64,000 nt of DNA. Source: Streptosporangium brasiliense (GTDB lineage Bacteria > Actinomycetota > Actinomycetes > Streptosporangiales > Streptosporangiaceae). The position numbers and the translations under genes are program-made. Shown piece by piece: positions 42,331-53,635 of this stretch. Numbering within the stretch: the first letter of the stretch is position 1; every line of letters starts with the position of its first letter. Below the pieces are notes generated by a model. It saw only the letters and a program-made list of their open reading frames with translations. It made no database searches and was not told the origin of the DNA. The stretch is taken from positions 7,936,001-8,000,000 of the forward strand of contig NZ_JAUSRB010000002.1 of assembly GCF_030811595.1 (NCBI RefSeq), given 5' to 3'.

Positions 42331-44277
42331 TCAGAACAGGAAGTAGCGTTGGGCCATGGGCAGCGTGTCGGCGAACTGACGGCCGTCGACGAGCCGGTCG
42401 TCGATCTCCGTCTTGACGTCCTTGGCCTCCGCGCCACCGATCTCGACCTCAAAAGTGTCGGGATCGATTCGGATGTCGGGGCAGGCGTTGTTCTCCCGCA
42501 TGTCGGCCTTGAACACCTTGCGGGTGTCGCGTATGGCCCGGAACGGCTTACGCACGTTGACCCGGCCGGCCAGCCCGGACCGGATCGCCTGCTCCGTGAC
42601 GAAGTTGACCGCATTGGCGCCTGGCGCCCGGCCCGTCGCTCCCCACATGGGCCGGGGCAGGACCGGCTGCGGGGTGGTGATGGAGGCGTTGGCGTCGCCG
42701 ACTTGCGCGTAGGCGATCTGGCCGCCCTTGATGACCCGGTGCGGCTTGACGCCGAAGAACTTCGGCTCCCACAGCACCAGGTCGGCCAGCTTGCCCACCT
42801 CGACCGAGCCGACCTCGTGATCGATGCCGTGCGCGACGGCCGGGTTGATGGTGTATTTGGCGACGTAGCGGCGGGCGCGGTGGTTGTCGGCTCCGCCGTC
42901 GCCGGCCTGGTCGCCTTCCAGCGGGCCGCGCCGGGCCTTCATCACGTGCGCGGTCTGCCACGTCCGTATGATCATCTCCCCGATGCGGCCCATCGCCTGG
43001 GCGTCCGACGACATGATCGAGATGGCGCCGAGATCGTGCAGGATGTCCTCGGCGGCCATCGTGGAGGGCCGGATCCGCGACTCGGCGAAGGCCAGGTCCT
43101 CGGCCACCAGCGGGTTGAGGTGATGGCAGACCATCACCATGTCGATGTGCTCCTTGACCGTGTTGACGGTGAAGGGGCGGGTGGGATTGGTGGAGGCGGG
43201 CAGCACGTTCGGCAGGCCCGCCATCGTGATCATGTCGGGGGCGTGACCGCCGCCGGCGCCCTCGACGTGGAAGATGTGGATCGGGTGGTCCCCGATGGCC
43301 TCGATCGTGTCGGCGACCGCGCCCGCCTCGTTCAGCGAGTCGGCGTGCAGAGCCAGCTGGACGCCTGTCGCCCGGCACACCTCCAGGCACCGGCGCAGCA
43401 CGGCCGGGGTGGCCCCCCAGTCCTCGTGGATCTTGAACCCGAGGACGCCCGCCTCCACCTGGTTGTAGAGGGATTCGGTGGACATGGTGCTGCCCTTGCC
43501 GAGCAGCCCGATGTTGACCGGGAAGGCGTCCAGCGCCTCGAACAGCCGGGCGATGTGCCAGGCGCCGGGCGTGACGGTGGTGGCGGTGCTGCCCTCCGCG
43601 GGGCCCGTGCCGCCGCCGATCAAGGTGGTGACCCCGGCGGCGAGAGCCTCGTGGACCTGCTCGGGGCAGATGAAGTGCACGTGGGTGTCGATGCCGCCCG
43701 CGGTGAGGATCTTGCCGTTGCCCGCGATGACCTCGGTCTCCGGGCCGATCAGGAAGTCACCGGCCCGCTCGTGCCCGTCGTGCAGCCGGTCCATGGTCTC
43801 GTCGTTGTAGGCCTTGCCGAGCGCGACGATCCGGCCGTCACGGATGCCCACGTCCGCCTTGACGACGCCCCAATGGTCCAGGACGACCGCGCCGGTGATG
43901 ACCGTGTCGGGTGGCTGCGGAGCGCCGAACCTGGTCGGGTCGCGCGGCGCGCAGGACTGCCCCATCGATTCGCGGATCACCTTGCCGCCGCCGAAGATGA
44001 CCTCGTTGCCGCTGCGTCCGGGGCCGCCGGCCCAGTCCTCGGTGATCTCGATCCGCAGGTTGGTGTCGGCCAGCCGGATGCGGTCGCCGAGCGTCGGGCC
44101 GTACCGGTCGGCGTACTCGACGCGGGTCAGCGGCTGCTCGATCGGCAGGATCTCCGGTCCCGGCCCACCCTCTTGCGCTGACGGTCCTGCCGCGGGCTCA
44201 GCGAGTGGGTCGATCGCCGGCGCCGCGGAGGTGTCCGCGGACGCGTCCGCCGTTGCGTCTGTCACGGACTCATCCAT
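42331..44277 (-). CDS. ureC: Urease subunit alpha UreC
   Basis: A 648-residue nickel amidohydrolase that splits urea into ammonia and carbamate. Nickel ligands are in GGIDTHVHFICPEQ, the carbamylated lysine in LGFKIHEDWGATP, then LHADSLNE, FHVEGAGGGHAPD, the flap histidine in VCHHLNPLVAEDL and SSDAQAMGRIGE. The protein ends in the typical YFLF. Compared with usual UreC (~570 residues) there is a ~45-residue Ala/Asp/Pro-rich N-terminal extension before TRVEYADRYGPTLGDRI; no internal start would remove it. It overlaps ureAB by 8 bases. Confidence 0.97.
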   Translation of the reverse strand: MDESVTDATADASADTSAAPAIDPLAEPAAGPSAQEGGPGPEILPIEQPLTRVEYADRYGPTLGDRIRLADTNLRIEITEDWAGGPGRSGNEVIFGGGKVIRESMGQSCAPRDPTRFGAPQPPDTVITGAVVLDHWGVVKADVGIRDGRIVALGKAYNDETMDRLHDGHERAGDFLIGPETEVIAGNGKILTAGGIDTHVHFICPEQVHEALAAGVTTLIGGGTGPAEGSTATTVTPGAWHIARLFEALDAFPVNIGLLGKGSTMSTESLYNQVEAGVLGFKIHEDWGATPAVLRRCLEVCRATGVQLALHADSLNEAGAVADTIEAIGDHPIHIFHVEGAGGGHAPDMITMAGLPNVLPASTNPTRPFTVNTVKEHIDMVMVCHHLNPLVAEDLAFAESRIRPSTMAAEDILHDLGAISIMSSDAQAMGRIGEMIIRTWQTAHVMKARRGPLEGDQAGDGGADNHRARRYVAKYTINPAVAHGIDHEVGSVEVGKLADLVLWEPKFFGVKPHRVIKGGQIAYAQVGDANASITTPQPVLPRPMWGATGRAPGANAVNFVTEQAIRSGLAGRVNVRKPFRAIRDTRKVFKADMRENNACPDIRIDPDTFEVEIGGAEAKDVKTEIDDRLVDGRQFADTLPMAQRYFLF

Positions 44278-44932
44278 CGAGCTGCCCTCCGACCTGGCCG
44301 CGCAGGCCGGCGACTACGCGCCTGCCTTCGATGGGCACCAGCGTCACCGTCCGGGTGCACCGCGGCTCGAACCGGACGGAACTGCCGGCGGGAATGTGCA
44401 GGCGCTTGCCGTAGGCGGCGGCTCGGTCGAAGTCGAGGCGGGGGTTGGCCTCGTAGAAGTGGTAATGGGAGCCCACCTGGATGGGTCGGTCGTCACCGTT
44501 GGTGACCGTCACGATGGTGATCTCGCGGCCCTCGTTGAAGGCCACCGGCGTGGCGCCCTCCGGATGGTCGATCTTCCCCGGATGAACCATCGCCTCCGCC
44601 TCGGCCTCGGTTGCCGCCTTCTCGTCGGCTTCGGCGAAGGGGGCGCGGATGGTGACCAGCTTGGTGCCGTCGGGGAACGTCGCCTCGATCTGGAGGTCGG
44701 AGATCATCTCCGGGACACCCGCCATGACGTCGTCACGGGAAAGGATCTTCTCTTCGGCGGACATCAGCTCGTGGACCGACTTGCCGTCGCGAGCCGCCTC
44801 CAGCACGTGCGCTGTGATCAGCGCGACCGCCTCCGGGTAGTTGAGCAGGACCCCCCGTTCCTTGCGCTTGCGGGCCACGTCCGCGGCCACATGGATCATC
44901 AGGCGTTCCTGTTCGTGCGGAGTCAGATGCAC
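44270..44932 (-). CDS. ureAB: Fused urease gamma/beta subunit UreAB
   Basis: A 220-residue fusion. Residues 1-100 are UreA (HLTPHEQERLMIHVAADVARKRKERG, LLNYPEAVALIT, VPEMISDLQIEATFPDGTKL). After a Glu/Ala-rich linker, residues ~115-215 are UreB (EGATPVAFNEGREI, VTNGDDRPIQVGSHYHFYEANPRLDFDR in pieces, GKRLHIPAGSSVRFEP). I use the GTG at 44932 because GAGG sits 6 bases upstream and it gives the canonical V/M-HLTP start; an earlier in-frame GTG (44986) has no ribosome site. It is the first gene of the urease operon. Confidence 0.93.
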   Translation of the reverse strand: MHLTPHEQERLMIHVAADVARKRKERGVLLNYPEAVALITAHVLEAARDGKSVHELMSAEEKILSRDDVMAGVPEMISDLQIEATFPDGTKLVTIRAPFAEADEKAATEAEAEAMVHPGKIDHPEGATPVAFNEGREITIVTVTNGDDRPIQVGSHYHFYEANPRLDFDRAAAYGKRLHIPAGSSVRFEPRCTRTVTLVPIEGRRVVAGLRGQVGGQLDG

Positions 44933-45367
44933 CCGCCACCTCGCCTTCGCTCTGCCCCGACGCGTCGTCTCCGGGGGGTCTGCCACCGGCGCGGATCGCG
45001 CGGCGACGACCGGCCTTCGATCATGTCGCCATCCGCTGTTCGGCCGAGAGATGATCGCCCTTGCCGGGCGCGTCCGGCTCGGACGCCACGAGGGGCTGGG
45101 TGATCACTTTCCCGCCGCTCACCGAAGGTAGTTGCACAAGTGCCCAGAGTGATATGGCGTGACGGTGAGGCGTGCGTCACCCGTGGCACAGAATTCGCAT
45201 CACCTGCCACACACTCGGCCCGCCGATGCCGTTCACCCGGCTCGCCGCCCGCTCCGGCTGACGGCGTCGTCCCAGAAACCCGCGAAGGATCACTAGAAGG
45301 GTCCCTGACCAGGGCAGACGCGCCCGCGGGAACCTGGTGACAGCTCCGTTGGCGACAGGCCGGGAAG
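44933..45367. other. Upstream region of the urease operon
   Basis: About 430 bases without a convincing gene. On the urease strand GTGAC and GTCAC half sites flank a 12-base segment near 45155-45180. They weakly recall GlnR-type GTnAC elements, but the full four-site pattern is not present. No clear promoter can be named. Confidence 0.4.
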
Positions 45368-45405
45368 CACGACACCCGCCGCGCGGCCGCGTGGCGGGTG
45401 TCGTG
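45368..45405 (-). terminator. Hairpin after the coiled-coil gene
   Basis: A perfect 13-base stem, CACGACACCCGCC (45368-45380) with GGCGGGTGTCGTG (45393-45405), and a 12-base GC loop, 28 bases past the stop codon of the gene at 45434. Confidence 0.75.
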
Positions 45406-45433
45406 GAGAAACGGTCGCCCCGAGGGGGCTCGG

Positions 45434-45835
45434 TCAGCGCGCGGCGGCGGTGACCGGACGCGGGACGCGGGCGATGCCGGTCAGGCGGTTCTGCTCGCGG
45501 AGGGTGCGCAGGCGGTCGACCTCGGCGGTCCACTCGGCGCCCTTCGGGGTGGCCCTGCCCTTGCGGCGGCGGATCCGGTCCTCGTAGGACTTCACGCCGA
45601 ACGTCGCCCGCTGGCCGGCCTCGGCGGCGCGCAGCGCATCGGTCAGGGCCTTGTCGAAGGCCCGGCCCGCGGCCCGGAGCTCCTCGGGGGAGGCCGCGGC
45701 GGCCTGGACCCGGCGGAGCTCGACCTCCGCCGCGCGCGCCTTCTCCAGGAGCTCGGGGAAGCCCTTCCCGACCTCCTGGTCAGCGTGGTAACGGACCTCC
45801 GCCTCCCGGCTCACGCTCGGTCGGAAAAACGCCAT
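45434..45835 (-). CDS. Hypothetical charged, helical protein
   Basis: A 133-residue soluble protein, not recognised. It is rich in Glu, Arg and Ala with long predicted helices (GFPELLEKARAAEVELRRVQAAA and EWTAEVDRLRTLREQNRL) and a basic centre (YEDRIRRRKGRATPKG). It could form a coiled coil or bind nucleic acid. ATG 45835 has GAGGG 6 bases upstream. Followed by a strong hairpin; alone between urease and tetR. Confidence 0.7.
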   Translation of the reverse strand: MAFFRPSVSREAEVRYHADQEVGKGFPELLEKARAAEVELRRVQAAAASPEELRAAGRAFDKALTDALRAAEAGQRATFGVKSYEDRIRRRKGRATPKGAEWTAEVDRLRTLREQNRLTGIARVPRPVTAAAR

Positions 45836-45985
45836 CGTCTGCCCTCTCCCATCCATCGCCGGGCATTCCCCGGCAGATCACAGCCCGTAGCCTACGCCGT
45901 CCGCTCCCACCCCACACACTCAGGCGGCGCCCTGCCCGGCGCGCCCGCCTTTACGCAGTAAGGTTCGGGGTGGCAGGATGTCCCC

Positions 45986-46591
45986 ATGCCTGCCAAGCGA
46001 CCGCCCATCCCGCTCTCCAGAGAGCGCATCATCGAGGCTGCCCTGCACATCGCCGACAGCCAGGGGCTGCGGCGGCTGACGATGCGGCGACTGGGCGACG
46101 CGCTCCAGGTCGAGGCGATGGCCATCTACCACCATCTGCCGCGGGGCAAGGACGCCCTCATGGACGCGCTCGCCGAACACGTCACCACCGTGCACGCCGA
46201 GCCGGGCCAGACCTGGCAGGACAGCGCGCGGGCGTGGTGCCGGGCGAGCCGGGCCGCGCTGCGGGAGCATCCGGGGGTGCTGGCGCTGGCGCTGACCAAG
46301 CCGGCCAAGGGCCGCGCGGCGGTCGCGGTGCGGGAGCAGACCGACCAGCTCGCCGACGCGGGGCTGCCCGACGCGGCACGGGCCGTGCGGGCGATGCGGG
46401 CCTACGTCTTCGGCGCGGTGGCGGTGGAGGTGCAGCAGTCCGGCTGGGCCGAGCCGGCGGGCGATGACGACGAGCCGTGGCGCCCGCCGTCGCAGGGTGG
46501 CGGCAGCCCGGCGGCCGACGACGACTTCGAGCTGGGCCTGGAGGCGCTCCTGGCAGGTCTGACCAGGTCAGGTGGCGTCAGAAAGTCGTAA
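45986..46591 (+). CDS. TetR-family regulator
   Basis: A 201-residue repressor with helix-turn-helix SRERIIEAALHIADSQGLRRLTMRRLGDALQVEAMAIYHHLPRGKDALM over its three helices and a TetR-class C-terminal domain (WCRASRAALREHPGVLALALTKPA, MRAYVFGAVAVEVQQSG). The type is like the drug-binding TetR_C family. No target gene is adjacent on either side except the hypothetical helical gene; the effector is unknown. Confidence 0.85.
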   Translation: MPAKRPPIPLSRERIIEAALHIADSQGLRRLTMRRLGDALQVEAMAIYHHLPRGKDALMDALAEHVTTVHAEPGQTWQDSARAWCRASRAALREHPGVLALALTKPAKGRAAVAVREQTDQLADAGLPDAARAVRAMRAYVFGAVAVEVQQSGWAEPAGDDDEPWRPPSQGGGSPAADDDFELGLEALLAGLTRSGGVRKS

Positions 46592-46978
46592 CCGATCGTT
46601 TACCGGCCCGGCGGCGTGTCGCACTTGGCCGGTTATCCGGCTATGAGGCATGCTGTGCTATAGGTCACACCCCCGAAGATCCCCTTCAGGACTCACCCTT
46701 TTCACGTCCGCAAACAGTCCTAACGGGCTATGTCGCCGGGTGCGACCAGATCCCACACTTGTGCGTGCGGTCAGATCGCACGCTCAAGGGTGTGATCCGA
46801 CCGTATGTTTGATCTGCTTGATGTGCGGGCCTCACCCAGCCCGAGGCGCGCATGGCCATATGTCAATCCAGATGCTCCTCCCCCCGTCACAGGTGGGAAC
46901 GGAACCCATCGGGACGGTGCCCGCCGGCCTTCGATGCGGATTCCGGTGAGCCGACAAGAGAGATCCGGAGGCACGCCG
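46592..46978. other. Intergenic region with structured repeats before DUF5999
   Basis: About 390 bases with no good gene. It contains a long AT-richer start (46600-46720), the repeat block at 46741-46802 and a short segment up to the DUF5999 ribosome site. A small untranslated RNA or a multi-site operator is possible. Confidence 0.4.
46741..46802. repeat. Direct and inverted repeats upstream of DUF5999
   Basis: TGCGACCAGATCCCACACT (46741-46759) and TGCGGTCAGATCGCACGCT (46766-46784) match at 15 of 19 positions with a 25-base period. GGTGTGATCCGACC (46789-46802) is an inverted imperfect copy of GGTCAGATCGCAC, so the last two could form a hairpin or a dimer site. Confidence 0.55.
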
Positions 46979-47170
46979 ATGTGCCCGCACCAGCCGTCCT
47001 GCCCGTCCGCCGAGGCGCTGGACCGCGAAGCCGCCCGCACGATGGCAGCCCACCCCGAGCAGGGTTGGAGCCTGCTCTGCAACGGTGTGGTGCTGTTCGA
47101 GGACACCGGCGAGCTCCTGCCCGACGGTGCCGTCATCGAGCCGCACCGGCCCCTGGCCGGCGTCGCCTGA
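46979..47170 (+). CDS. DUF5999-family mini-protein
   Basis: A 63-residue protein. MCPHQPSCPSAEALDREAA, HPEQGWSLLCNGVVLFEDTGELLPDG and the C-terminal PHRPL are the hallmarks of DUF5999, a family common in Streptomyces and relatives. Two cysteines and a histidine near the N-terminus (CPHQPSC) and one later could bind metal. The function is unknown. GGAGG lies 8 bases before the ATG. Convergent with the hydrolase gene, with no gap. Confidence 0.85.
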   Translation: MCPHQPSCPSAEALDREAARTMAAHPEQGWSLLCNGVVLFEDTGELLPDGAVIEPHRPLAGVA

Positions 47171-47806
47171 TCATCGCGCCGGGCACGGCCGCATCCTCGC
47201 CCCGAGCCACTCCGCGACGATCTCGCCCACGCGGGCGGGGTCCTTCTTGAGATCGTGACCCTCCCCCGGCAGCACCGCCAGGCGCGCGGCGTCCGCCGCC
47301 TCGGGCACGCCGAACGGGTCGCGATCTCCGTTCACCACCAGCACGTCCACGCCCGCCGCGCGCAGCTCCCCGGCGCGGGAGCGCTCCGGCCTGCCCGGCG
47401 GATGGAGCGGGAAGGCCAGCGCGACGACCGCCTCGGCCCCGACCTCCAGGGCCGTACGGCAGGCGACCCGGGCCCCGTTGCTCCGCCCTCCCTGGACGAG
47501 CGGCAGCCCCGGACAGCGCTCCTGGAGTCCGGCGACCAGCGCCACCCAGGCCTCGTCCTGCTTGACCGCCGAGCCCGGGGCCCGGGCCCCCCGCAGCCGG
47601 AACGGCTGGAGCACGCGGGCCACCGTCCCGCCGATCCCCGTCACGGCCTCCCGTACGGCCAGCAGGTCCGGGGCGTCCACTCCCCCGGCCGAGCCGTGGG
47701 TGAGCACCAGCAGGAAACGCGGGTCGGTGACCTCGTCCAGCTCCGCCAGGGCCGGGCCGTGCGGGGTCATGATCTCCATGGCAGGGGCCGTGCTCCGGAT
47801 GGACAC
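47171..47806 (-). CDS. Alpha/beta-hydrolase, Tex30/KANL3-like
   Basis: A 211-residue small alpha/beta-hydrolase. LVLTHGSAGG is the oxyanion strand, the nucleophile elbow is VQGGRSNGARVACRT (Ser ~ residue 110-115), the Asp is in VVNGDRDPFG and the His in VLPGEGHDLKK. The family includes dienelactone-hydrolase-like and Tex30 proteins. A GTG at 47806 with AGGA 8 bases upstream and an ATG at 47779 without ribosome site are both in frame; I use the former. The substrate is unknown. Confidence 0.75.
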   Translation of the reverse strand: MSIRSTAPAMEIMTPHGPALAELDEVTDPRFLLVLTHGSAGGVDAPDLLAVREAVTGIGGTVARVLQPFRLRGARAPGSAVKQDEAWVALVAGLQERCPGLPLVQGGRSNGARVACRTALEVGAEAVVALAFPLHPPGRPERSRAGELRAAGVDVLVVNGDRDPFGVPEAADAARLAVLPGEGHDLKKDPARVGEIVAEWLGARMRPCPAR

Positions 47807-47861
47807 AGATCTAGTCCTAACGGCTGATGCCAGCGGCCGCGTGCGGGCGGAGAATCGGGAC

Positions 47862-48251
47862 GTGCAGGATCACCAAGATATCCGACAGGACATGCGCGCC
47901 ACCATCGAGGCCCGGCGGGAGCTCGGTCCGGAGTACGAGACCGCGCTGGTGGAGGCGTTCGTCGAGCGCCTCGACGCGAGCATCGCCGCCCGCGTGCGGG
48001 CCGAGATGCACCTCGCCGGAGGCCGCCACCCCCACCCGGGCCCCTACCCGGAGCCCCACCCCGGGCACCGGCCCCGGCAGCGCAAGGGCGGCTCCTCCAC
48101 CGCGATCGCGCTGGGCTCGATGGGCATCGGCATCCCGCTGACCGCCATCGCCGCCGGCGAGGCGGGCACCGCGGGCCTGCTGCTGGCCTGGGGCGGCATC
48201 GTGGTGATCAACATCGCCCACGCGATCAGCCGCTGGCGTGGCCGCGACTGA
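47862..48251 (+). CDS. Small membrane protein with helical N-terminus
   Basis: A 129-residue protein of a widespread actinomycete type. The N-terminus (IRQDMRATIEARRELGPEYETALVEAFVERLDA) is helical and cytosolic, then comes a His/Pro/Arg-rich linker, then two hydrophobic helices (IALGSMGIGIPLTAIAAG and LLLAWGGIVVINIAHAI) and a basic end. The GTG at 47862 is chosen because the conserved part begins there; an internal ATG at ~47892 is the alternative. Function unknown. Followed by a hairpin shared with the convergent gene. Confidence 0.7.
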   Translation: MQDHQDIRQDMRATIEARRELGPEYETALVEAFVERLDASIAARVRAEMHLAGGRHPHPGPYPEPHPGHRPRQRKGGSSTAIALGSMGIGIPLTAIAAGEAGTAGLLLAWGGIVVINIAHAISRWRGRD

Positions 48252-48258
48252 GCCCGGC

Positions 48259-48278
48259 GGGCCGGCGGGGGCCGGCCC
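48259..48278. terminator. Bidirectional hairpin between convergent genes
   Basis: GGGCCGGC (48259-48266) and GCCGGCCC (48271-48278) with a four-G loop, between the ends of the membrane-protein gene and the repeat-protein gene. Confidence 0.65.
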
Positions 48279-48298
48279 GGCAAGAGGTCGGCGGGGGA

Positions 48299-49081
48299 TC
48301 AGGCGCCGCGGTTCAGCCTGAGGCGGACGTCCTCGGCGAGCCGCTCGTCAGGGCTGTCCAGACCGTAGCGCCAGACCTGTTCGGCGTCCTCGTCGCGGCC
48401 CCGCAGCGGGAGGGTGCGGGCCAGCAGCTCGATGGCCAGCGCACCGGTCTCGGCCTCGCCGCCCTCCTCGACCGCCCCGGCGAACTCCGCGCACGCCAGC
48501 TCCAGATGCGCGATGCCGAGCAGGACCCGGAGCCTGGACACGTCGGCCACCTCGGCCACCGAGAGCGCCTCCAGGAGCACCTCGGCGGCCTCACCCGCCT
48601 CCCCCTCCTCCATCAGCAGCTCGGCCAGCCCCTGGGCGGCGTGGGAGGCGATCTCCGGGTGGGCGGTCGCCAGCGCGGCCCGCAGGGCCTCCTCGGCCTC
48701 CTGCCGCCCCTCCGCGAGCCTGGCCAGCGCCATGTGCGCCAGCGGGAGGTAGGCGGGGTTCCCGACGCCGAGGGCGGCCTGCCAGGCGGCCCGGGCCTGG
48801 TCGGGCAGGTCCTCACGCTCGAAGCTGCGGGCGAGCAGGCAGGCGGCCTGCGCGGCGAACTCCGGATGCCCGGTCACCAGCGCGGTGCGGGCCGCGGCCC
48901 GGGCTCCCGCCACGTCTCCGCGCTCCTGGAGCACCACCGCCAGACCCACCGCCGCCTGCGCCCGGTCGGGCTCGGCGGGGTCGGCGGCCAGCGCTGTGAA
49001 GATCGTTGCCGCGCCGTCCAGGTCGCCGCTCTCGGCCAGTCTCCGCGCGGTGTCCAAGGGGTGCGTGTCCACCTCTGGCAT
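48299..49081 (-). CDS. TPR/Sel1-like helical repeat protein
   Basis: A 260-residue soluble protein made of ~34-residue helix pairs (ARRLAESGDLDGAATIFTALAADP, AVGLAVVLQERGDVAGARAAARTAL, LARSFEREDLPDQARAAWQAAL, ALARLAEGRQEAEEALRAAL). Such arrays mediate protein-protein contacts; no catalytic part is visible. ATG 49081 has GGGAGG 6 bases upstream; the longer frame lacks a ribosome site. Partner unknown; possibly linked to gcvP only by position. Confidence 0.75.
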   Translation of the reverse strand: MPEVDTHPLDTARRLAESGDLDGAATIFTALAADPAEPDRAQAAVGLAVVLQERGDVAGARAAARTALVTGHPEFAAQAACLLARSFEREDLPDQARAAWQAALGVGNPAYLPLAHMALARLAEGRQEAEEALRAALATAHPEIASHAAQGLAELLMEEGEAGEAAEVLLEALSVAEVADVSRLRVLLGIAHLELACAEFAGAVEEGGEAETGALAIELLARTLPLRGRDEDAEQVWRYGLDSPDERLAEDVRLRLNRGA

Positions 49082-49160
49082 GCAGGGTCCTCCCGGGTAA
49101 AGGAATGCCCCGAGCCTAACGACTCGGGGCCGCACCCGTCCCCCACATATGGGACGAATA

Positions 49161-49188
49161 CGGCCCGCGCCGGGAGGGGCGCGGGCCG
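49161..49188 (-). terminator. Hairpin after gcvP
   Basis: A perfect 11-base stem, CGGCCCGCGCC (49161-49171) with GGCGCGGGCCG (49178-49188), and a 6-base loop, 13 bases beyond the gcvP stop codon. Confidence 0.8.
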
Positions 49189-49200
49189 CGGGAGTATCGG

Positions 49201-52056
<2,856 letters not shown>

Positions 52057-52118
52057 GGAAAGCCTCCCGAGGCGGTGGAGACCGGCGCTGGGCGCGGGCG
52101 TATGCCGGATCTCCCCCT

Positions 52119-52300
52119 CTGTCATCTCGACCTGAGAGCTTCACCTCCCCAGCGGGGAGGCTTTCACCGTCGGTGAGATACGTCTGGCGGACGCACCTGC
52201 TTTCCAGAGTCGCCTCGTCCGTGCGGTACAGGGTGCCTGAGAGATTCCGGGGAGGTTGCTCCTTCGGCGCCCCGATCATGTCGGGGTCTCTCCCGCACAG
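52119..52300 (-). ncRNA. Tandem glycine riboswitch (gcvT RNA)
   Basis: Read on the minus strand, aptamer 1 begins GCGGGAGAGACC near 52297, continues GCGCCGAAGGAGCAACC and ends CTCTCAGGCACC...TACCGCAC. A short linker (GGACGAGGCGACTCTGGAAAGC) leads into aptamer 2, with CACCGACGGTGAAAGC, GGGGAGGTGAAGCTCTCAGGT and GAGATGACAG. These are the conserved cores of the two glycine-binding domains. It ends ~62 bases before the gcvP start and normally turns expression on when glycine is abundant. Confidence 0.93.
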
Positions 52301-52320
52301 GGTCAGCAGCAGAGCTAACT

Positions 52321-52941
52321 TTACCCCGTGCGCCGAGCCCTGCGACGACGGGCCAGCTCATCTGCGTGGTGATCGCCTAAAGGGCCCTGGCCGGCCTCCG
52401 CCCGCTCACCGGGGAGATCCGCCAGCGAGCCCTCGACCTCCTGCCACACCCGGCCCAGGGCGATGCCGAAGACTCCCTGCCCGCCCTGGAGCAGGTCGAT
52501 GACCTCGTCGGGCGAGGTGCACTCGTAGACGCTCACCCCGTCGCTCATCAGCGTGATCTGGGCGAGGTCGCTGACGCCGCGGTCGCGCAGGTGCTGTACG
52601 GCGATGCGGATCTGCTGGAGGGAGACACCGGTGTCGAGCAGCCGTTTGACGACCTTGAGCACCAGGATGTCGCGGAAGCCGTACAGTCGCTGGGAGCCGG
52701 AACCGTGGGCGGCCCGCACGGTGGGCTCGACCAGTCCGGTGCGCGCCCAGTAGTCCAGCTGCCGATAGGTGATATCGGCCGCCGCGCAGGCGGTGGGGCC
52801 TCGATATCCGATGTCGGCGGGCGTCTTCACCGGCTGCCCGTCGAACAGCAGACCCTCTTCACCCGCGCGCTGACGTGCCGACTGGCGCCGTTCCGGGTCA
52901 TCCTGATCGGCGTTTCTACCCTCGCCGCTGCTGACCGCCAC
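52321..52941 (-). CDS. MerR-family regulator (Rv1830-like)
   Basis: A 206-residue MerR-type protein with the helix-turn-helix and wing at ITYRQLDYWARTGLVEPTVRAAHGSGSQRLYGFRDILVLKVVKRLLDTGVSLQQIRIAVQHL (~55-115), then DLAQITLMSDGVSVYECTSPDEV. The gene order with the bifunctional nuclease, FtsR-like and FHA genes copies mycobacterial Rv1827-Rv1832. The GTG start at 52941 has GGAGG 5 bases upstream. Probably a cell-growth regulator; target unknown. Confidence 0.88.
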   Translation of the reverse strand: MAVSSGEGRNADQDDPERRQSARQRAGEEGLLFDGQPVKTPADIGYRGPTACAAADITYRQLDYWARTGLVEPTVRAAHGSGSQRLYGFRDILVLKVVKRLLDTGVSLQQIRIAVQHLRDRGVSDLAQITLMSDGVSVYECTSPDEVIDLLQGGQGVFGIALGRVWQEVEGSLADLPGERAEAGQGPLGDHHADELARRRRARRTG

Positions 52942-53085
52942 GCGGACCTCCGGCTTTCTCTCATCCCGCGGCCTGATCTGGGGGTTTACGCACAGCCGTG
53001 GGTTTCACTTGCACCGTAGGACTGGGGCCAAGCTCAGTCAACGACCCCACCCGGCGCGTCGTGAAGCGTAAATGCACCGAAATTC

Positions 53086-53556
53086 CTACCCTGCGCGACC
53101 GAAGTCCTCGGGCGTGATTGTGTCAAGGAACTCCCTGAACTTCTCCACCTCGTCCTCCTGGTCGTCGGGGATGATCACCCCGGCCTCCCGGACCACGTCC
53201 TCGCTGGCGAAGATGCGCGCACCGGTGCGCAGTGCCAGGGCGATCGAGTCCGAGGGGCGGGCACTCACCTCGACCCCGTTGGAGAACACGAGATCGGCAA
53301 AGAAGATCCCGTCGCGGAGGGCGACGATGTTCACCGTGCTCAGCCGGACGCCGAGCGCGTCGAGAACGTCACGGAACAGGTCATGGGTCAGGGGCCGCGG
53401 AGGCGGCTCCTCGGCCTGAGCCATGGCGATCGCGGTCGCCTCTGTCATGCCGATCCAGATTGGCAGATAACGCTCCCCATGTGCCTCCTTCAGCAGAACA
53501 ATTGGCTGGTTGGAGGGCATCTCAACCCGAACGCCCACGACCTCCATCTGCAACAC
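53086..53556 (-). CDS. Bifunctional nuclease family (BFN/DUF151) protein
   Basis: A 156-residue protein. MEVVGVRVEMPSNQPIVLLKE, RYLPIWIGMTEATAIAMAQ, RPLTHDLFRDVLDALG and VSARPSDSIALALRTGARIFASEDV are the conserved core of the DUF151 family, whose plant member is a DNA/RNA nuclease. I use GTG 53556, with GGAG 6 bases upstream; an ATG at 53547 is the alternative. It is flanked by two MerR genes. Confidence 0.92.
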   Translation of the reverse strand: MLQMEVVGVRVEMPSNQPIVLLKEAHGERYLPIWIGMTEATAIAMAQAEEPPPRPLTHDLFRDVLDALGVRLSTVNIVALRDGIFFADLVFSNGVEVSARPSDSIALALRTGARIFASEDVVREAGVIIPDDQEDEVEKFREFLDTITPEDFGRAG

Positions 53557-53635
53557 GGGCTGCTCCGTCTTCGCTGGATTCCGACCGGTTTGTTCAACGT
53601 AACACTCGTGGGGGTACGAGTGCCTGGTCAGGTTG

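Noticed and set aside
45140..45200. GlnR box upstream of urease
   Set aside because: GTGAC and GTCAC occur, but the spacing and the GAAAC half sites of the GlnR pattern are missing; such 5-base words are common by chance in this GC-rich DNA.
52057..52279. N-terminal extension of gcvP or a leader peptide gene in the 5' region
   Set aside because: The bases fold as the two glycine aptamers; the encoded residues (for example NLSGTLYRTDEATLESR) are simply the translated riboswitch.
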